Source: Acinetobacter larvae (GTDB taxonomy: Bacteria > Pseudomonadota > Gammaproteobacteria > Pseudomonadales > Moraxellaceae). Taken from it: a stretch of DNA of 64,000 bases. Position numbers and translations under genes: made by a program. Below the pieces are notes generated by a model that was given only the letters and a program-made list of their open reading frames with translations, was not told the DNA's origin and searched no databases. This document shows, one piece after another, positions 28,394 to 38,047 of this stretch; the first letter of the stretch is position 1, and each line of letters starts with the position of its first letter. Location of the stretch: assembly GCF_001704115.1 (NCBI RefSeq), contig NZ_CP016895.1, forward strand, positions 682,001 through 746,000, read 5' to 3'.

Positions 28394-29602
28394 TTATGAA
28401 TGACTCATCACTTCTCTGACGATGTATTCTGCGATGGCAAGCGACGATGTCGCGCCAGGAGAGGGTGCGTTACGAATGTGGGTGATATTGCCTTGTTTAC
28501 GAATAACAAAGTCATCCACTAAAGAACCGTCGGACTCCATGGCTTGCGCGCGAATACCGCGAGTTGCAGGTGCAACACTAACGCTGGCTAGGCTTGGTAC
28601 ATATTTGGCAGCTTCTTGAACAAAGTTGGTTTGACTGGCAACTGTTTTGAGTTCACGTAAAGCAGCAGACATGTTTTTAGAAGAGAATTTCCAGAAACCT
28701 TTATAGGTCAAAAAGTCATAGACATCGCCAAGATTAAATTTCTTACCGCTATAGTTCTCACGACCAAAAGAAATAAAGGCATTTGGACCAATGGTCATTT
28801 GACCATCGATACGTTTGGTAAAGTGCACACCTAAGAATGGATATTTAGGATCTGGAACAGGATAAATTAAACCTTTGACATGATCTTTAAACTGGCTATC
28901 AATCACATAGTACTGACCAAAAAAAGGTACGATTTTTGGTGTTTCAATATCACCAGAGCGTTTGGCTAAACGGTCAGACTGTAAACCAGCACAAGAAACA
29001 GCATAGTCAAACTGCGCATCGTATTGTTCGTTATTGTCAAAATGTACAGTGATTTTTCCTGCTTTTTCAGTCAGCTGTGCCACTGCACGACCTGTGCAGA
29101 TTTGACCATTACGTTGTTTGATTTCTTTGGCAATATGACGTGCGATATCCCCATAGCTGACAATGGCAGTACGTGGTGAGTGTAGGGCACGTGTACCAAT
29201 ACAATTGGGTTCAATTTCTTTGATTTGTTCTGCATTGAGCATACGAACATCAGGAACTTTATTGGCAAGAGACTTTTGATAAATCGCTTCTAAACGACCT
29301 TCTTCCTCTTGACTGAGGGCAACAACCAGTTTGCCGCATTCATCATAAGCGATGTTATTGCTTAAACAGTATTCTTTGACCAGTTCTGCACCGCGACGAC
29401 AAAGACGTGCTTTTAAGCCACCTGGTTCATAATATAGCCCAGCATGTACCACACCAGAATTATGACTGGATTGATGCATTGCAACGTCACTTTCTTTTTC
29501 GAAAACGGTTACTTTGGCATCTGGGAAATCAAGCAATAACTGGCGTGCTACGGCCAGTCCATTGATTCCACCCCCGATGATGGCATAATGCTTGTTATTC
29601 AT
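28394..29602 (-). CDS. lhgO: L-2-hydroxyglutarate oxidase LhgO
   Basis: A 402-residue FAD enzyme of the DAO family that oxidises L-2-hydroxyglutarate to 2-oxoglutarate, usually passing electrons to the quinone pool. The FAD motif is YAIIGGGINGLAVARQL at the N-terminus. SSHNSGVVHAGLYYEPGGLKARLCRRG and the C-terminal THIRNAPSPGATSSLAIAEYI are LhgO signatures. The start MNNKHYA is chosen because AAGGGA lies six bases upstream; the frame extends six codons further. First gene of an lhgO-transporter pair, facing a GntR regulator. Confidence 0.9.
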   Translation of the reverse strand: MNNKHYAIIGGGINGLAVARQLLLDFPDAKVTVFEKESDVAMHQSSHNSGVVHAGLYYEPGGLKARLCRRGAELVKEYCLSNNIAYDECGKLVVALSQEEEGRLEAIYQKSLANKVPDVRMLNAEQIKEIEPNCIGTRALHSPRTAIVSYGDIARHIAKEIKQRNGQICTGRAVAQLTEKAGKITVHFDNNEQYDAQFDYAVSCAGLQSDRLAKRSGDIETPKIVPFFGQYYVIDSQFKDHVKGLIYPVPDPKYPFLGVHFTKRIDGQMTIGPNAFISFGRENYSGKKFNLGDVYDFLTYKGFWKFSSKNMSAALRELKTVASQTNFVQEAAKYVPSLASVSVAPATRGIRAQAMESDGSLVDDFVIRKQGNITHIRNAPSPGATSSLAIAEYIVREVMSHS

Positions 29603-29625
29603 AGCTATTCCCTTGTTCAAACCAT

Positions 29626-30333
29626 ATGAAATTGATCCAAAAACCTAAAACACTGACCGAAGAAGCATTTGAAATTTTGCAAGATGCCATTATTCGCAAT
29701 CAATTGCAGTTCAATGTGCTGTACTCCGCAACAGAGCTTGGTCAGATGCTCGGTGGGATCTCACGAACCCCAGTCCGTGAAGCTGCACAAATGCTTGAAA
29801 AAATAGGGATTGTAAAAATCGAAAAAAATAGAGGTATTCGAATTTTACCGACCAGTTTTGCCACCATGATGGAGTCTTTTCAGATTCGTTTGATGTTGGA
29901 AGTTCCCTTAATACGTCGAGCCACTGAATTACGTCGCGAACAAGATGTAGAGCAGCTCAACCAGATATTTGAGGAGTTCAAGCAAAAAGCAACTTCAGGA
30001 GATATCACAGGAACGCTTAGGGCAGACCGCGATTATCATTTGGCGCTATTGCAGATTGTGGGGAATCAAAAAGCGATAGACATTATTAGTAATTCACGCA
30101 ATCAAGTCTTGATCGCAGGTTCTGCAACCATTCCGCATTCACGGAGTTGTGTTGAAACCTTTGAAGATCATTTGCAGTTGCATCATGCCTTTATTGAGGG
30201 TGAGGCATCACAAGCTGCGGACTTGATGAAAGCGCATATTATCAATACTGCTACCTTATTGATTCAACAAGAATCGGCCAAAAGGCAAGGCTGGTCTGAC
30301 TATGCATCCAAAGACTATCTCAATTGGATTTGA
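29626..30333 (+). CDS. GntR-family regulator of the lhgO locus
   Basis: A 235-residue GntR/FCD regulator: winged helix LTEEAFEILQDAIIRNQL ... LGGISRTPVREAAQMLEKIGIV (residues 9-65), then an alpha-helical FCD domain with the metal-site histidine pattern (DYHLALLQIVGN, HHAFIEGEA, MKAHI). It is divergent from lhgO with only 23 bp between the two start codons and no clear ribosome site of its own, so its transcript may be leaderless or nearly so. Likely controls the oxidase/transporter pair, by position; L-2-hydroxyglutarate or 2-oxoglutarate are candidate effectors. Confidence 0.85.
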   Translation: MKLIQKPKTLTEEAFEILQDAIIRNQLQFNVLYSATELGQMLGGISRTPVREAAQMLEKIGIVKIEKNRGIRILPTSFATMMESFQIRLMLEVPLIRRATELRREQDVEQLNQIFEEFKQKATSGDITGTLRADRDYHLALLQIVGNQKAIDIISNSRNQVLIAGSATIPHSRSCVETFEDHLQLHHAFIEGEASQAADLMKAHIINTATLLIQQESAKRQGWSDYASKDYLNWI

Positions 30334-30559
30334 GGCGATACTAGCATGTTGCATGCAACGTGTAAATGTTGTCCGATTTAGGGAAATTGCGTTTTTTATA
30401 AGACTTTAGTCTAGTATTTTCTATGGAAATGTAGAGCAATAACGCTTAAAAAGGATAAGTATATGGTGTGATGTTGAAATGCAAATTTTAAACAACGAGA
30501 CGACTAATCTGTGGTTTTATCTTAATAGACTGATTTATTTGTATTTTTATCTAAAGAAA

Positions 30560-30581
30560 AGCGCTGTAGTTGGACAGCGCT
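30560..30581 (-). terminator. queA terminator (minus strand)
   Basis: AGCGCTGT and ACAGCGCT form an 8-bp stem; on the minus strand TTTTCTTT follows. It sits just after the queA stop. The stretch 30334-30559 has no gene that I can support. Confidence 0.85.
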
Positions 30582-30595
30582 GGGTGTTCTAGTGA

Positions 30596-31636
30596 TTAAG
30601 TTGAGAATTTAGCATCGATAAGCATGGCATCGCCATAGCTAAAGAACCGATAATGTTGCTCAATGGCATGTTGATAGCATTTTAAAATATGTTCGCGACT
30701 AGATAGTGCAGATACCAATAACAACAAGGTTGATTCTGGGAGATGGAAGTTGGTAATCAGCCGATCGACGACACAAAATTGATAACCTGGGTAAATAAAG
30801 ATTTGTGTGTCACCACTCCATGCTGCAATGTTGCCACCATGCGCTTGTGCGGCACTTTCTAAGGCGCGTGTGGCAGTAGTCCCAACGGCAATGACTTTAT
30901 GACCACGTGCTTGCGTTTCTTGTATGCGTTGTACAGTTTCTACTGGAACATCACACCATTCACTGTGCATAACATGATGTTCAATATCTTGACTGCGCAC
31001 TGGTAAGAAGGTTCCAGCCCCCACATGTAAGGTTACAAAGCTGTGCTGAATATTCTTAGCAGCGAGTTTTGCCATGAGTGTTTCGTCAAAATGTAAACTT
31101 GCTGTTGGTGCAGCGACACTGGCGAGTTTATTGGGATCATGAAAAACTGTTTGATAACGTACATTATCAATATCTTCTGCCTCGCGATTAAAATAAGGCG
31201 GAATCGGTAATTGTCCATAACGTTCTAGAACAGAAAGGATCGGTTCTGAAAATTCCACCACAAACAAGTTCTCATGTCGACCCGTCACTGTTGCAGGAAT
31301 CTCACCTTCACCTAAAAAGATCGCTGCGCCAGCTTTAGGGGCATTGCTGGCTTTAATATGACAATGCGCATGCTGTGCGTCGAGTAAGCGTTCGACCAAA
31401 ACCTCAATCTGACCGCCACTGGCTCTTTTACCTTTTAAACGAGCTTTCATGACTTTGGTGTCATTGAGAATGAGCAAATCGCCAGGTTCTAGTAAATCTA
31501 AGATATCGGTAAAGAGATGATCCTCATATTGGCCATCGGCTTTTAAATAGAGCAGTTTTGATGCGCTACGTTGTTCAAGTGGATAGCGGGCGATGAGCTC
31601 ATCGGGAAGATCAAAATTAAAGTCGGAGAGTTGCAT
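30596..31636 (-). CDS. queA: tRNA preQ1(34) S-adenosylmethionine ribosyltransferase-isomerase QueA
   Basis: A 346-residue enzyme that moves the ribosyl group of SAM to preQ1 in tRNA, giving epoxyqueuosine. The N-terminus [19 protein letters not shown] and the blocks [37 protein letters not shown] and [10 protein letters not shown] are QueA hallmarks. Length fits the family. The gene stands alone here; tgt, its usual neighbour, is not present in the window. Confidence 0.96.
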   Translation of the reverse strand: MQLSDFNFDLPDELIARYPLEQRSASKLLYLKADGQYEDHLFTDILDLLEPGDLLILNDTKVMKARLKGKRASGGQIEVLVERLLDAQHAHCHIKASNAPKAGAAIFLGEGEIPATVTGRHENLFVVEFSEPILSVLERYGQLPIPPYFNREAEDIDNVRYQTVFHDPNKLASVAAPTASLHFDETLMAKLAAKNIQHSFVTLHVGAGTFLPVRSQDIEHHVMHSEWCDVPVETVQRIQETQARGHKVIAVGTTATRALESAAQAHGGNIAAWSGDTQIFIYPGYQFCVVDRLITNFHLPESTLLLLVSALSSREHILKCYQHAIEQHYRFFSYGDAMLIDAKFST

Positions 31637-31769
31637 GAGAACAGGGGGATAGCGTCTTAAAAATTGTGCTTAGTATAGACTTTTTTAGATAAATTCCCAG
31701 ATATTGCTGTTTTCTACAGCAGATAGAGAGCTAACTGATTTAAAAATACGCAAACTCGAATATATGGCG

Positions 31770-31799
31770 TTGACATCGAGCTGAAACAGTTTATTATAC
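31770..31799 (+). promoter_or_regulatory. Promoter of tRNA-Leu
   Basis: A consensus -35 TTGACA at 31770-31775 with TATTAT 16 bp downstream (or TTATAC 18 bp downstream) as the -10, placed some 20 bp before the tRNA. Confidence 0.8.
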
Positions 31800-31820
31800 A
31801 CCTCATCAAGCATTTCCTCT

Positions 31821-31907
31821 CCCGAGGTGGTGAAATTGGTAGACGCGGCGGACTCAAAATCCGCTGTCAGAGATGACGTGTCGGTTCGAGTCCGACCCTC
31901 GGGACCA
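31821..31907 (+). tRNA. tRNA-Leu(CAA)
   Basis: An 87-nt type II tRNA with encoded CCA. The acceptor stem CCCGAGG pairs with CCTCGGG. The D-arm has GGTAGACGC. The anticodon stem GCGGA/TCCGC carries loop CTCAAAA, anticodon CAA. A long variable arm (TGTCAGAGATGACG) and the T-arm TCGGTTCGAGTCCGA are present. Its 3' end is followed by an integrase remnant, so it probably served as an attachment site. Confidence 0.96.
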
Positions 31908-32068
31908 CTATTTAAGTTAATACTTTCATTAACTTACAAGATATAAAAATTCTCGTAATACTCTTCTTTTGTAGATCTAAATTCAGTTTTGTAGCTCTGT
32001 TGTAGACTTCTTGATTAATTTTCAAAGTAATCTAATATCTTCACATGCTTTCAATTGTTAGTATTTAG

Positions 32069-32611
32069 ATGTCAAACACATTTAAAATCAATAAGTCTTT
32101 CGTTGATAAAACAGAATTTGCTTCAAGTGACCAGAAAATATACAGAGATTCTTCGCTGGTTGGCTTTGCTCTACGTGTCACTAAAAACTCAAAAGTCTAC
32201 ATTGTTGAACGTCGAAAAGACGGCACACTCTATCGTATAGTAATGGCTAAACATACTGAAATCACAGCTGCAGAAGCTCGAACGAAAGCTGAAGTTCTAC
32301 TTGCTCAGATAGCGAGTGGTGAAGATCCACGCAAGCCAAAGTCTACACGTCGTGATATTCCAATGCTGCTGCAAGCATATAATGAATATATTGAAGAAAA
32401 AAATTTAAAAAAAAGTAGCATCAATTCATATCGAAAACAGATGTATGGATACTTGGTCACATATCATAAATGGCGCTTAGATCAATTTACACGCCAAGAC
32501 ATTGTAGATATTTTTAAAGAAATTTCAAAAGGCAGTAAAGCACAGGCAAACTCTACAATGCGTATGCAGCGGTGGCTCCGATGTTTTGAACAACTAAAAG
32601 TCTTTTTATAA
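32069..32611 (+). pseudogene. Tyrosine-type integrase, truncated by an IS element
   Basis: The first 180 or so codons of a phage/island integrase: an N-terminal arm-DNA-binding domain (SSLVGFALRVTKNSKVYIVERRKDGTLYRIVMAKHTEITAAEARTKAEVLLAQIASGEDP) and the core-binding SAM-like domain (LLQAYNEYIEEKNLKKSSINSYRKQM). The catalytic domain (R...HxxR...Y) is missing. The stop codon lies inside the terminal inverted repeat of the adjacent IS3-family element, so the IS cut the gene; I see no continuation on the far side. It lies 161 bp after tRNA-Leu in the direction usual for island integrases. Not functional as it stands. Confidence 0.85.
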
Positions 32612-32628
32612 GTGATATTCTGCTTTAG

Positions 32629-33432
32629 TTAAGCTACCTGTTTTTGTTTAGGTAACTGGTCATAGTAAAACTCATTCGGTGTTAATTTGTCTAGACTCGA
32701 GTGAGGTCGTTTGTGATTATAAAAATCAATGTACAGCTTTAATTGGCATCTTGCATCAGCAACATTGCTGTACGCCTTGAGATAAACCTCCTCATATTTA
32801 ACACTTCGCCATAAGCGTTCAACCATGACATTATCCATCCAACGGCCTTTGCCATCCATACTGATTTTAATCTCATGTGTTGTAAGAACACTGATAAATG
32901 CATCACTGGTGAATTGACTCCCTTGATCCGTATTAAATATTTCTGGGGCACCATATTTTTGAATAGCTTCATTTAAAGCCTCAATACAAAAATCTGACTC
33001 CATGCTAATCGATACTCGATGTGCCAACACTTTACGACTGTGCCAGTCTAAAATCGCGCATAAGTACACAAATCCTTTCGCCATTGGGATATAGGTGATG
33101 TCGGTTGCCCAGACCTGATTGCTATGCGTAATTTCAAGCCCCCTAAGTAAATAAGGGTACTTTCGATGAGCCTTATTTGGCTTACTCAAATTAGGCTTGC
33201 GATACAGCACACGTATCTCCATTTTTTTCATCAGTGTCCGAGTATGACGTCGGCCAATATGATGACCTTCTCCTCGCAATAGATCACGCATCATTCGGCT
33301 CCCTGCAAAGGGGTACATGAGATGTAACTCATCAATACGACGCATCAGCTTTAAATCTGAATCGCTTGTTGGTTTAGGGCGGTAGTAATAGCTACCACGA
33401 GAGACCTTCAGTAACTTGGCTTGCCTAGTCAC
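32629..33432 (-). CDS. IS3-family transposase OrfB (DDE catalytic)
   Basis: A 267-residue rve/DDE integrase-core protein. Catalytic residues fall in VWATDITYIPM (first Asp), FNTDQGSQFTS (second Asp) and GRWMDNVMVERLWRSVKYEEVYL (Glu), a pattern close to IS51-type members. The separate frame starts at GTG, but the reading frame is open further upstream into orfA, so the active transposase is expected as an OrfAB fusion by -1 frameshifting. It appears intact. Confidence 0.92.
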   Translation of the reverse strand: MTRQAKLLKVSRGSYYYRPKPTSDSDLKLMRRIDELHLMYPFAGSRMMRDLLRGEGHHIGRRHTRTLMKKMEIRVLYRKPNLSKPNKAHRKYPYLLRGLEITHSNQVWATDITYIPMAKGFVYLCAILDWHSRKVLAHRVSISMESDFCIEALNEAIQKYGAPEIFNTDQGSQFTSDAFISVLTTHEIKISMDGKGRWMDNVMVERLWRSVKYEEVYLKAYSNVADARCQLKLYIDFYNHKRPHSSLDKLTPNEFYYDQLPKQKQVA

Positions 33433-33455
33433 TGAAAGCTGCTGTGAATCGTCTA

Positions 33456-33773
33456 TTAACTTTTGTGGTTGAAGCGGCCCAGTTTCTTCAACACACTTTC
33501 TAAAAAATCAATTTCCAAAGCTTGTTCACCAATTTTAGCATGTAGCTTTTTTAAATCGACTTGCGGCTCTGTGTCCTTTTTAGGGTTTGCAAAGGCTTGT
33601 GCTGACGCAGCGATGAGTTGATTCTTCCAGTCTATAATTTGGTTCTGATGAATATCAAAGTCAGCACTTAGCTCAGCAAGTGTTTTTTCACCTTTGATTG
33701 CAGCAAGTGCTACCTTTGCTTTAAAGTCATCTGAATGATTTCTTCTTGGTCTACGCGCCATGAAATGCTCCAT
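33456..33773 (-). CDS. IS3-family transposase OrfA (helix-turn-helix)
   Basis: A 105-residue protein: HTH domain (RNHSDDFKAKVALAAIKGEKTLAELSADFDIHQNQIIDWKNQL) followed by a leucine-rich helix (LHAKIGEQALEIDFLESVLKKL). These bind the terminal repeats and give dimerisation. It ends 24 bp before the separate OrfB start; OrfB's frame overlaps the end of this gene, as expected for programmed frameshifting. Confidence 0.92.
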   Translation of the reverse strand: MEHFMARRPRRNHSDDFKAKVALAAIKGEKTLAELSADFDIHQNQIIDWKNQLIAASAQAFANPKKDTEPQVDLKKLHAKIGEQALEIDFLESVLKKLGRFNHKS

Positions 33774-33883
33774 TTTTAGATGTTTCCCACATCGTTTAGG
33801 GAGCAGTTTATCACTTATACGTGTTGTTCAAATTTCCTGGGCCACTTCTGTTTTATAATGTCGCGCCAGTTTGCTCAATCAAT

Positions 33884-34069
33884 CTTGAGCAAACGATCCC
33901 CATTATTTGGGCTGGGTTTAGTAAAGATGAGCTCATTAGGGAGATTGGCGCGCGTGGGATTCGCTCAATACATCAGATCACTTGGCAGAGAAAATTGGCA
34001 GCAAAATTGTATAAGTTTAAGTATAGGAAAGATTGGGAGTTATTAAAGTCATTTTTGAATGATAAATGA
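33884..34069 (+). other. Possible gene remnant downstream of the IS
   Basis: An open frame whose last 60 or so codons read like protein (IIWAGFSKDELIREIGARG, then QRKLAAKLYKFKYRKDW). I do not recognise it, it has no start with a ribosome site, and it directly follows the IS end, so it may be the 3' remnant of an island gene. The rest of 33820-34223 is AT-rich with no other gene; the glnE promoter should lie here. Confidence 0.3.
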
Positions 34070-34223
34070 AATATTATCATTATTTTGCAATCCTATCTTA
34101 TTATTTAGGATTTAAGTTGTTGAAGGTAAATTATAAAAAAATCTTTATGCTATTCAAAGCACCAATACACCTGCTATAACTATAAGCTCCTGAAAATAGG
34201 CTAGATCAAACACAGGTTGCCAG

Positions 34224-36974
34224 ATGAATCATGAACAATTGCATAGAACTTTAGCCGCCAGCCAATACGCAGAATTGGTATGGTCATTACAACAAGATGC
34301 TTTAATGCAAGAGTATGCAGTTGATCAGTTTCAGCATGGCTTAAGTACGGCAGAAATACAGCGCATTTTAGCTCATGCAATCGCGGGGATTGATAACGAA
34401 CAACAGTGGATGCAAGCGGTACGATTATTACGTGCCCGTTTGATGTTTCGTTGGATTTGGCAGGATGTCAATAATCAAATCGCCGTCATGCAGTTAACAC
34501 GAGAGTTATCCGATTTTGCTGATGCTTGTATTGTTGCAGCCAAAGCATTTGCCTATCCACCTTTGGCGACCAAGTACGGTGAACCAATAGGCTATGGTGG
34601 TGAAAAGCAAGATTTAATTGTTATAGCAATGGGTAAGCTTGGGGCGCAAGAGCTTAATTTGTCCAGTGATATCGATCTGATTTTTGCCTTTGATGAGCAA
34701 GGTGAAAGCAATGGACGCAAATGTATCGATGTGCAACAGTTCTGTATTTTATGGGGGCAAAAGCTTATTTATTTGCTTGACCATATAACGTCTGAGGGCT
34801 TTGTATTTCGGGTGGATATGCGGCTTCGTCCGTGGGGGGATGGTTCGGCATTGGCACTGAGTCATGTGGCATTAGAAAAATATCTTAGTCAGCATGGGCG
34901 TGAATGGGAACGTTATGCATGGATTAAAGCACGGGTGGTCACGGGTGGGGCAGATGGTGAGGCTTTGCTGGCGATGACCCGACCGTTTGTGTTTCGTAAA
35001 TATGTCGATTACACCGCTTTTGAAGCCATGCGAGAAATGAAAGCGATGATTGAGCGTGAGGTACAACGTCGCAATATTATTGATGATATTAAATTGGGTG
35101 CAGGCGGGATTCGTGAAGTCGAGTTTATCGTGCAAGTTTTTCAGCTGATTTATGGTGGTTCAAAACTCGAGCTACAAGATCGTCAATGTTTGCAAAGCTT
35201 GCATCATCTGGGGGAGGTCGAACTACTAGAACCAGATGCGGTCAATGACTTGGCTGATGCCTATTTATTTTTGCGTCGTGTGGAACACGCAATTCAAGCG
35301 CTGAATGATCAACAAACACAGTCTTTACCACAGGAGCCAGAGCTTCAACAACGTTTATTGATCCATCTGGGATTTGAAGATTGGGATCAGTTTATTGCTA
35401 TTTTAAATCAAAAGAGACAACGGGTTATTTATCAGTTTGATCATCTGATCAAAGACAAGGCCTATGACTCACCCAATGAAAATCTGAGCCTATTGGAGCA
35501 AAAACTCGATGCCTTATTGGACCAAGATGCCCGCAATTTATTACATGAGTTTCGCTATGGTCATGCGATTAAAAAGCTTACAGCCAAAGCCATTAAGCGT
35601 TTAAAAGAATTTTGGCCACACTTAGTCGAAGCAATTTTACAGTCTGAGCAACCACAAATAGCTTTGGTTAGATTAATGCCATTGGTTGAGTCGGTCATGC
35701 GGCGTACCGTTTATTTGGTCATGCTGATTGAAAGTAAAGGTGCATTACAGCGTTTGGTCAAAATGGCAACGGTGAGTCCATGGATCTGTGAGGAGTTGAC
35801 GCAATATCCTGTGTTGTTAGATGAATTTTTATCGATGGATTTTGAATTGCCACAGCGTCAAGATTTAGAAGATGCTTTAAGGCAGCAATTATTACGAATA
35901 GAGATCGATCAAGTTGAAGATCTGATGCGGGTTTTGCGTCTATTTAAAAAATCCAATGTCTTGGCTGTAGCAGCAAGTGATGTATTGGCAGAAAGTCCAC
36001 TCATGAAAGTATCGGATGCCTTGACTGATATTGCAGAGGTTTCAGTACAAGCGACGTTACGATTGGCTTATCAAACAGTTGCCAAGAAGTATGGCTATCC
36101 GCTCGATGCAGAGGGGCAGCGCTGTCATTTACAGCATTTGGCCTTTGTGGTGATTGGTTATGGCAAGGTTGGGGGGATTGAGCTGGGCTATGGTTCAGAT
36201 TTAGATTTGGTATTTATTCATTATTTTGATGAACAAGCAGATACCGATGGTTTAAAGCCGATTACCGGTTTTGAATTTGCCATGAAAGTCGCGCAAAAAT
36301 TCCTTTCCTTTATGACCACACAGACATTGGACGGTCGTGTTTATGAAGTCGATACACGGTTAAGACCATCTGGTGAAGCGGGTTTATTGGTGACCAGCTT
36401 TAAAGCTTTTGAACAATATCAGCTCAAAAGTGCTTGGCTATGGGAACATCAAGCTTTAGTGCGAGCACGCTCGATTGCTGGAACGCAAGAATTACGTGAA
36501 AAATTTGAACAGTTACGTTGCCGTATTTTAACCATGCCACGCCAAGAACAAGATGTACGCCGTGAAGTGCTCAATATGCGGCAAAAAATGAAAGATCATT
36601 TGGGATCATCAAAAGAGCAGAAAAAACATGGAATTTTTCATTTAAAACAAGACGCAGGTGGTATCGTTGATATTGAATTTATGGCACAGTATGTAGTATT
36701 AGCTTGGAGTGGGACGAATCATGATCTCGCCCATTATTCCGACAATGTCAGAATCCTAGAAGATGCTGCTCGTGTAGGTCGCTTATCCAGTGACGATGCG
36801 ACAGCACTGATTCGTGCTTATCTCTGTGAACGTGCCGAGAGCCATCGCTTAGCCCTTGCAAATCATTCGATGCAAGTACGCGCTGCAGATTGGCTAGATA
36901 CCCGTCAGGTCGTTTATACGTTGTGGCAAAGATTAATAGATCCAAATGCAAATGATGCTTTGGAATGTGAATAA
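34224..36974 (+). CDS. glnE: Bifunctional glutamine synthetase adenylyltransferase/deadenylase GlnE
   Basis: A 916-residue enzyme that adds or removes AMP on glutamine synthetase in response to PII and glutamine. It holds two nucleotidyltransferase domains: the first with AMGKLGAQELNLSSDIDLIF (about residues 135-155, deadenylylation) and the second with VIGYGKVGGIELGYGSDLDLVF (about 645-665, adenylylation), each with the GxxxLxxxSDxDL pattern. The linker and C-terminal helical domain (KDHLGSSKEQKKHGIFHLKQDAGGIVDIEF) are complete. Slightly shorter than E. coli GlnE. It stands before ilvE. Confidence 0.97.
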   Translation: MNHEQLHRTLAASQYAELVWSLQQDALMQEYAVDQFQHGLSTAEIQRILAHAIAGIDNEQQWMQAVRLLRARLMFRWIWQDVNNQIAVMQLTRELSDFADACIVAAKAFAYPPLATKYGEPIGYGGEKQDLIVIAMGKLGAQELNLSSDIDLIFAFDEQGESNGRKCIDVQQFCILWGQKLIYLLDHITSEGFVFRVDMRLRPWGDGSALALSHVALEKYLSQHGREWERYAWIKARVVTGGADGEALLAMTRPFVFRKYVDYTAFEAMREMKAMIEREVQRRNIIDDIKLGAGGIREVEFIVQVFQLIYGGSKLELQDRQCLQSLHHLGEVELLEPDAVNDLADAYLFLRRVEHAIQALNDQQTQSLPQEPELQQRLLIHLGFEDWDQFIAILNQKRQRVIYQFDHLIKDKAYDSPNENLSLLEQKLDALLDQDARNLLHEFRYGHAIKKLTAKAIKRLKEFWPHLVEAILQSEQPQIALVRLMPLVESVMRRTVYLVMLIESKGALQRLVKMATVSPWICEELTQYPVLLDEFLSMDFELPQRQDLEDALRQQLLRIEIDQVEDLMRVLRLFKKSNVLAVAASDVLAESPLMKVSDALTDIAEVSVQATLRLAYQTVAKKYGYPLDAEGQRCHLQHLAFVVIGYGKVGGIELGYGSDLDLVFIHYFDEQADTDGLKPITGFEFAMKVAQKFLSFMTTQTLDGRVYEVDTRLRPSGEAGLLVTSFKAFEQYQLKSAWLWEHQALVRARSIAGTQELREKFEQLRCRILTMPRQEQDVRREVLNMRQKMKDHLGSSKEQKKHGIFHLKQDAGGIVDIEFMAQYVVLAWSGTNHDLAHYSDNVRILEDAARVGRLSSDDATALIRAYLCERAESHRLALANHSMQVRAADWLDTRQVVYTLWQRLIDPNANDALECE

Positions 36975-37000
36975 CTATGTAAATATTTGGAGTATGTGCC

Positions 37001-37930
37001 ATGAATTTGGCTGATCGTGATGGTTTTATTTGGCAAGATGGAAAATTAGTTGACTGGCGTGGTGCAAAAATTCATGTGCTGACGCATACCTTGCATTATA
37101 GTATGGGTGTGTTTGAGGGTGTCAGAGCATATGAAACTGACAAAGGTCCTGCCATTTTCCGCTTACAAGACCATACCAAACGGTTATTAAATTCCGCGAA
37201 AATTTATCAAATGAAAGTACCTTTCGATCAAGCTACGCTCGAGCAAGCACAGATCGATGTGGTACGCGAAAATAAACTCGCATCTTGCTATATTCGTCCT
37301 ATTATTTTTATCGGTTCAGAAAAGCTTGGAATTGCTGCCACAGACAACACTATTCATGCAGCAGTTGCAGCATGGAGTTGGGGAGCTTATCTAGGCGATG
37401 AAGCGATGAGTAAGGGGATTCGTGTGAAAACCTCATCCTTTACCCACCATCATCCGAATGTCACCATGTGTAAAGCGAAAGCGTCTGGTAACTATACGGT
37501 TTCGATTTTAGCGCATCAAGAAGTTGCCCAAGCAGGTTATGACGAAGCAATGTTAATGGATCCGCAAGGTTTTGTATGCCAAGGTTCTGGTGAAAACGTT
37601 TTCTTAATTAAAGATGGCGTCTTACATACGCCAGATTTGGCGGGTGGCGCATTAGATGGTATTACCCGTCAAACGGTCATTACGTTAGCCAAAGACCTTG
37701 GCTTTGAGGTGATCGAACGCCGTATTACCCGTGATGAGTTTTATATTGCGGATGAGGCTTTCTTTACTGGCACTGCAGCTGAAGTTACACCGATCCGTGA
37801 ATATGATGATCGTGAAATTGGTGCAGGCACACGGGGACCGATTACAGAAAAATTGCAACAAGCATTCTTCGATGCAGTACAAGGGAAAAATCCTAAATAT
37901 GCGCATTGGTTGACCTATGTCAATGCCTAA
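37001..37930 (+). CDS. ilvE: Branched-chain amino acid aminotransferase IlvE
   Basis: A 309-residue class IV PLP aminotransferase, last step in Val, Leu and Ile synthesis. Signatures are THTLHYSMGVFEGVRAY, the lysine region TMCKAKASGNY and EVTPIREYDDREIGAG. In A. baumannii ilvE marks the left edge of the LOS outer-core locus; here too a surface-polysaccharide block begins right after its terminator. Confidence 0.95.
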   Translation: MNLADRDGFIWQDGKLVDWRGAKIHVLTHTLHYSMGVFEGVRAYETDKGPAIFRLQDHTKRLLNSAKIYQMKVPFDQATLEQAQIDVVRENKLASCYIRPIIFIGSEKLGIAATDNTIHAAVAAWSWGAYLGDEAMSKGIRVKTSSFTHHHPNVTMCKAKASGNYTVSILAHQEVAQAGYDEAMLMDPQGFVCQGSGENVFLIKDGVLHTPDLAGGALDGITRQTVITLAKDLGFEVIERRITRDEFYIADEAFFTGTAAEVTPIREYDDREIGAGTRGPITEKLQQAFFDAVQGKNPKYAHWLTYVNA

Positions 37931-37949
37931 CTGACGAAGCAGCTTAGCG

Positions 37950-37979
37950 AAAGGCGGAACACGAGTTTCGCCTTTTTAT
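37950..37979 (+). terminator. ilvE terminator
   Basis: AAAGGCGGAAC and GTTTCGCCTTT form an 11-bp stem with one G-U pair and loop ACGA, followed by TTATT. Confidence 0.85.
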
Positions 37980-38047
37980 TGATGATGAATGCTGATTAGC
38001 ATTCTAATCTGATACAGCGCAATGCTACGCTCAATGAGGATCAATCT

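Larger units (their letters stand above)
32607..33819. mobile_element. IS3-family insertion sequence (about 1.2 kb)
   Basis: Two overlapping-frame transposase genes are bounded by imperfect inverted repeats: TATAAGTGATA-nn-CTGCT at 32607-32624 and its complement at 33802-33819. Length of 1213 bp is typical of the family. No target-site duplication is evident immediately outside these ends, so either the ends are a few bases off or a rearrangement followed insertion. Transposase genes read on the minus strand. Confidence 0.88.

Noticed and set aside
30479..30595. Short ORF beginning MQILNNETTN
   Set aside because: Runs through the queA terminator and ends next to queA; no ribosome site or homology.
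33820..34223. Second attachment site (copy of the tRNA-Leu 3' end)
   Set aside because: No sequence like TCCGACCCTCGGGACCA is visible here, so island borders cannot be set.
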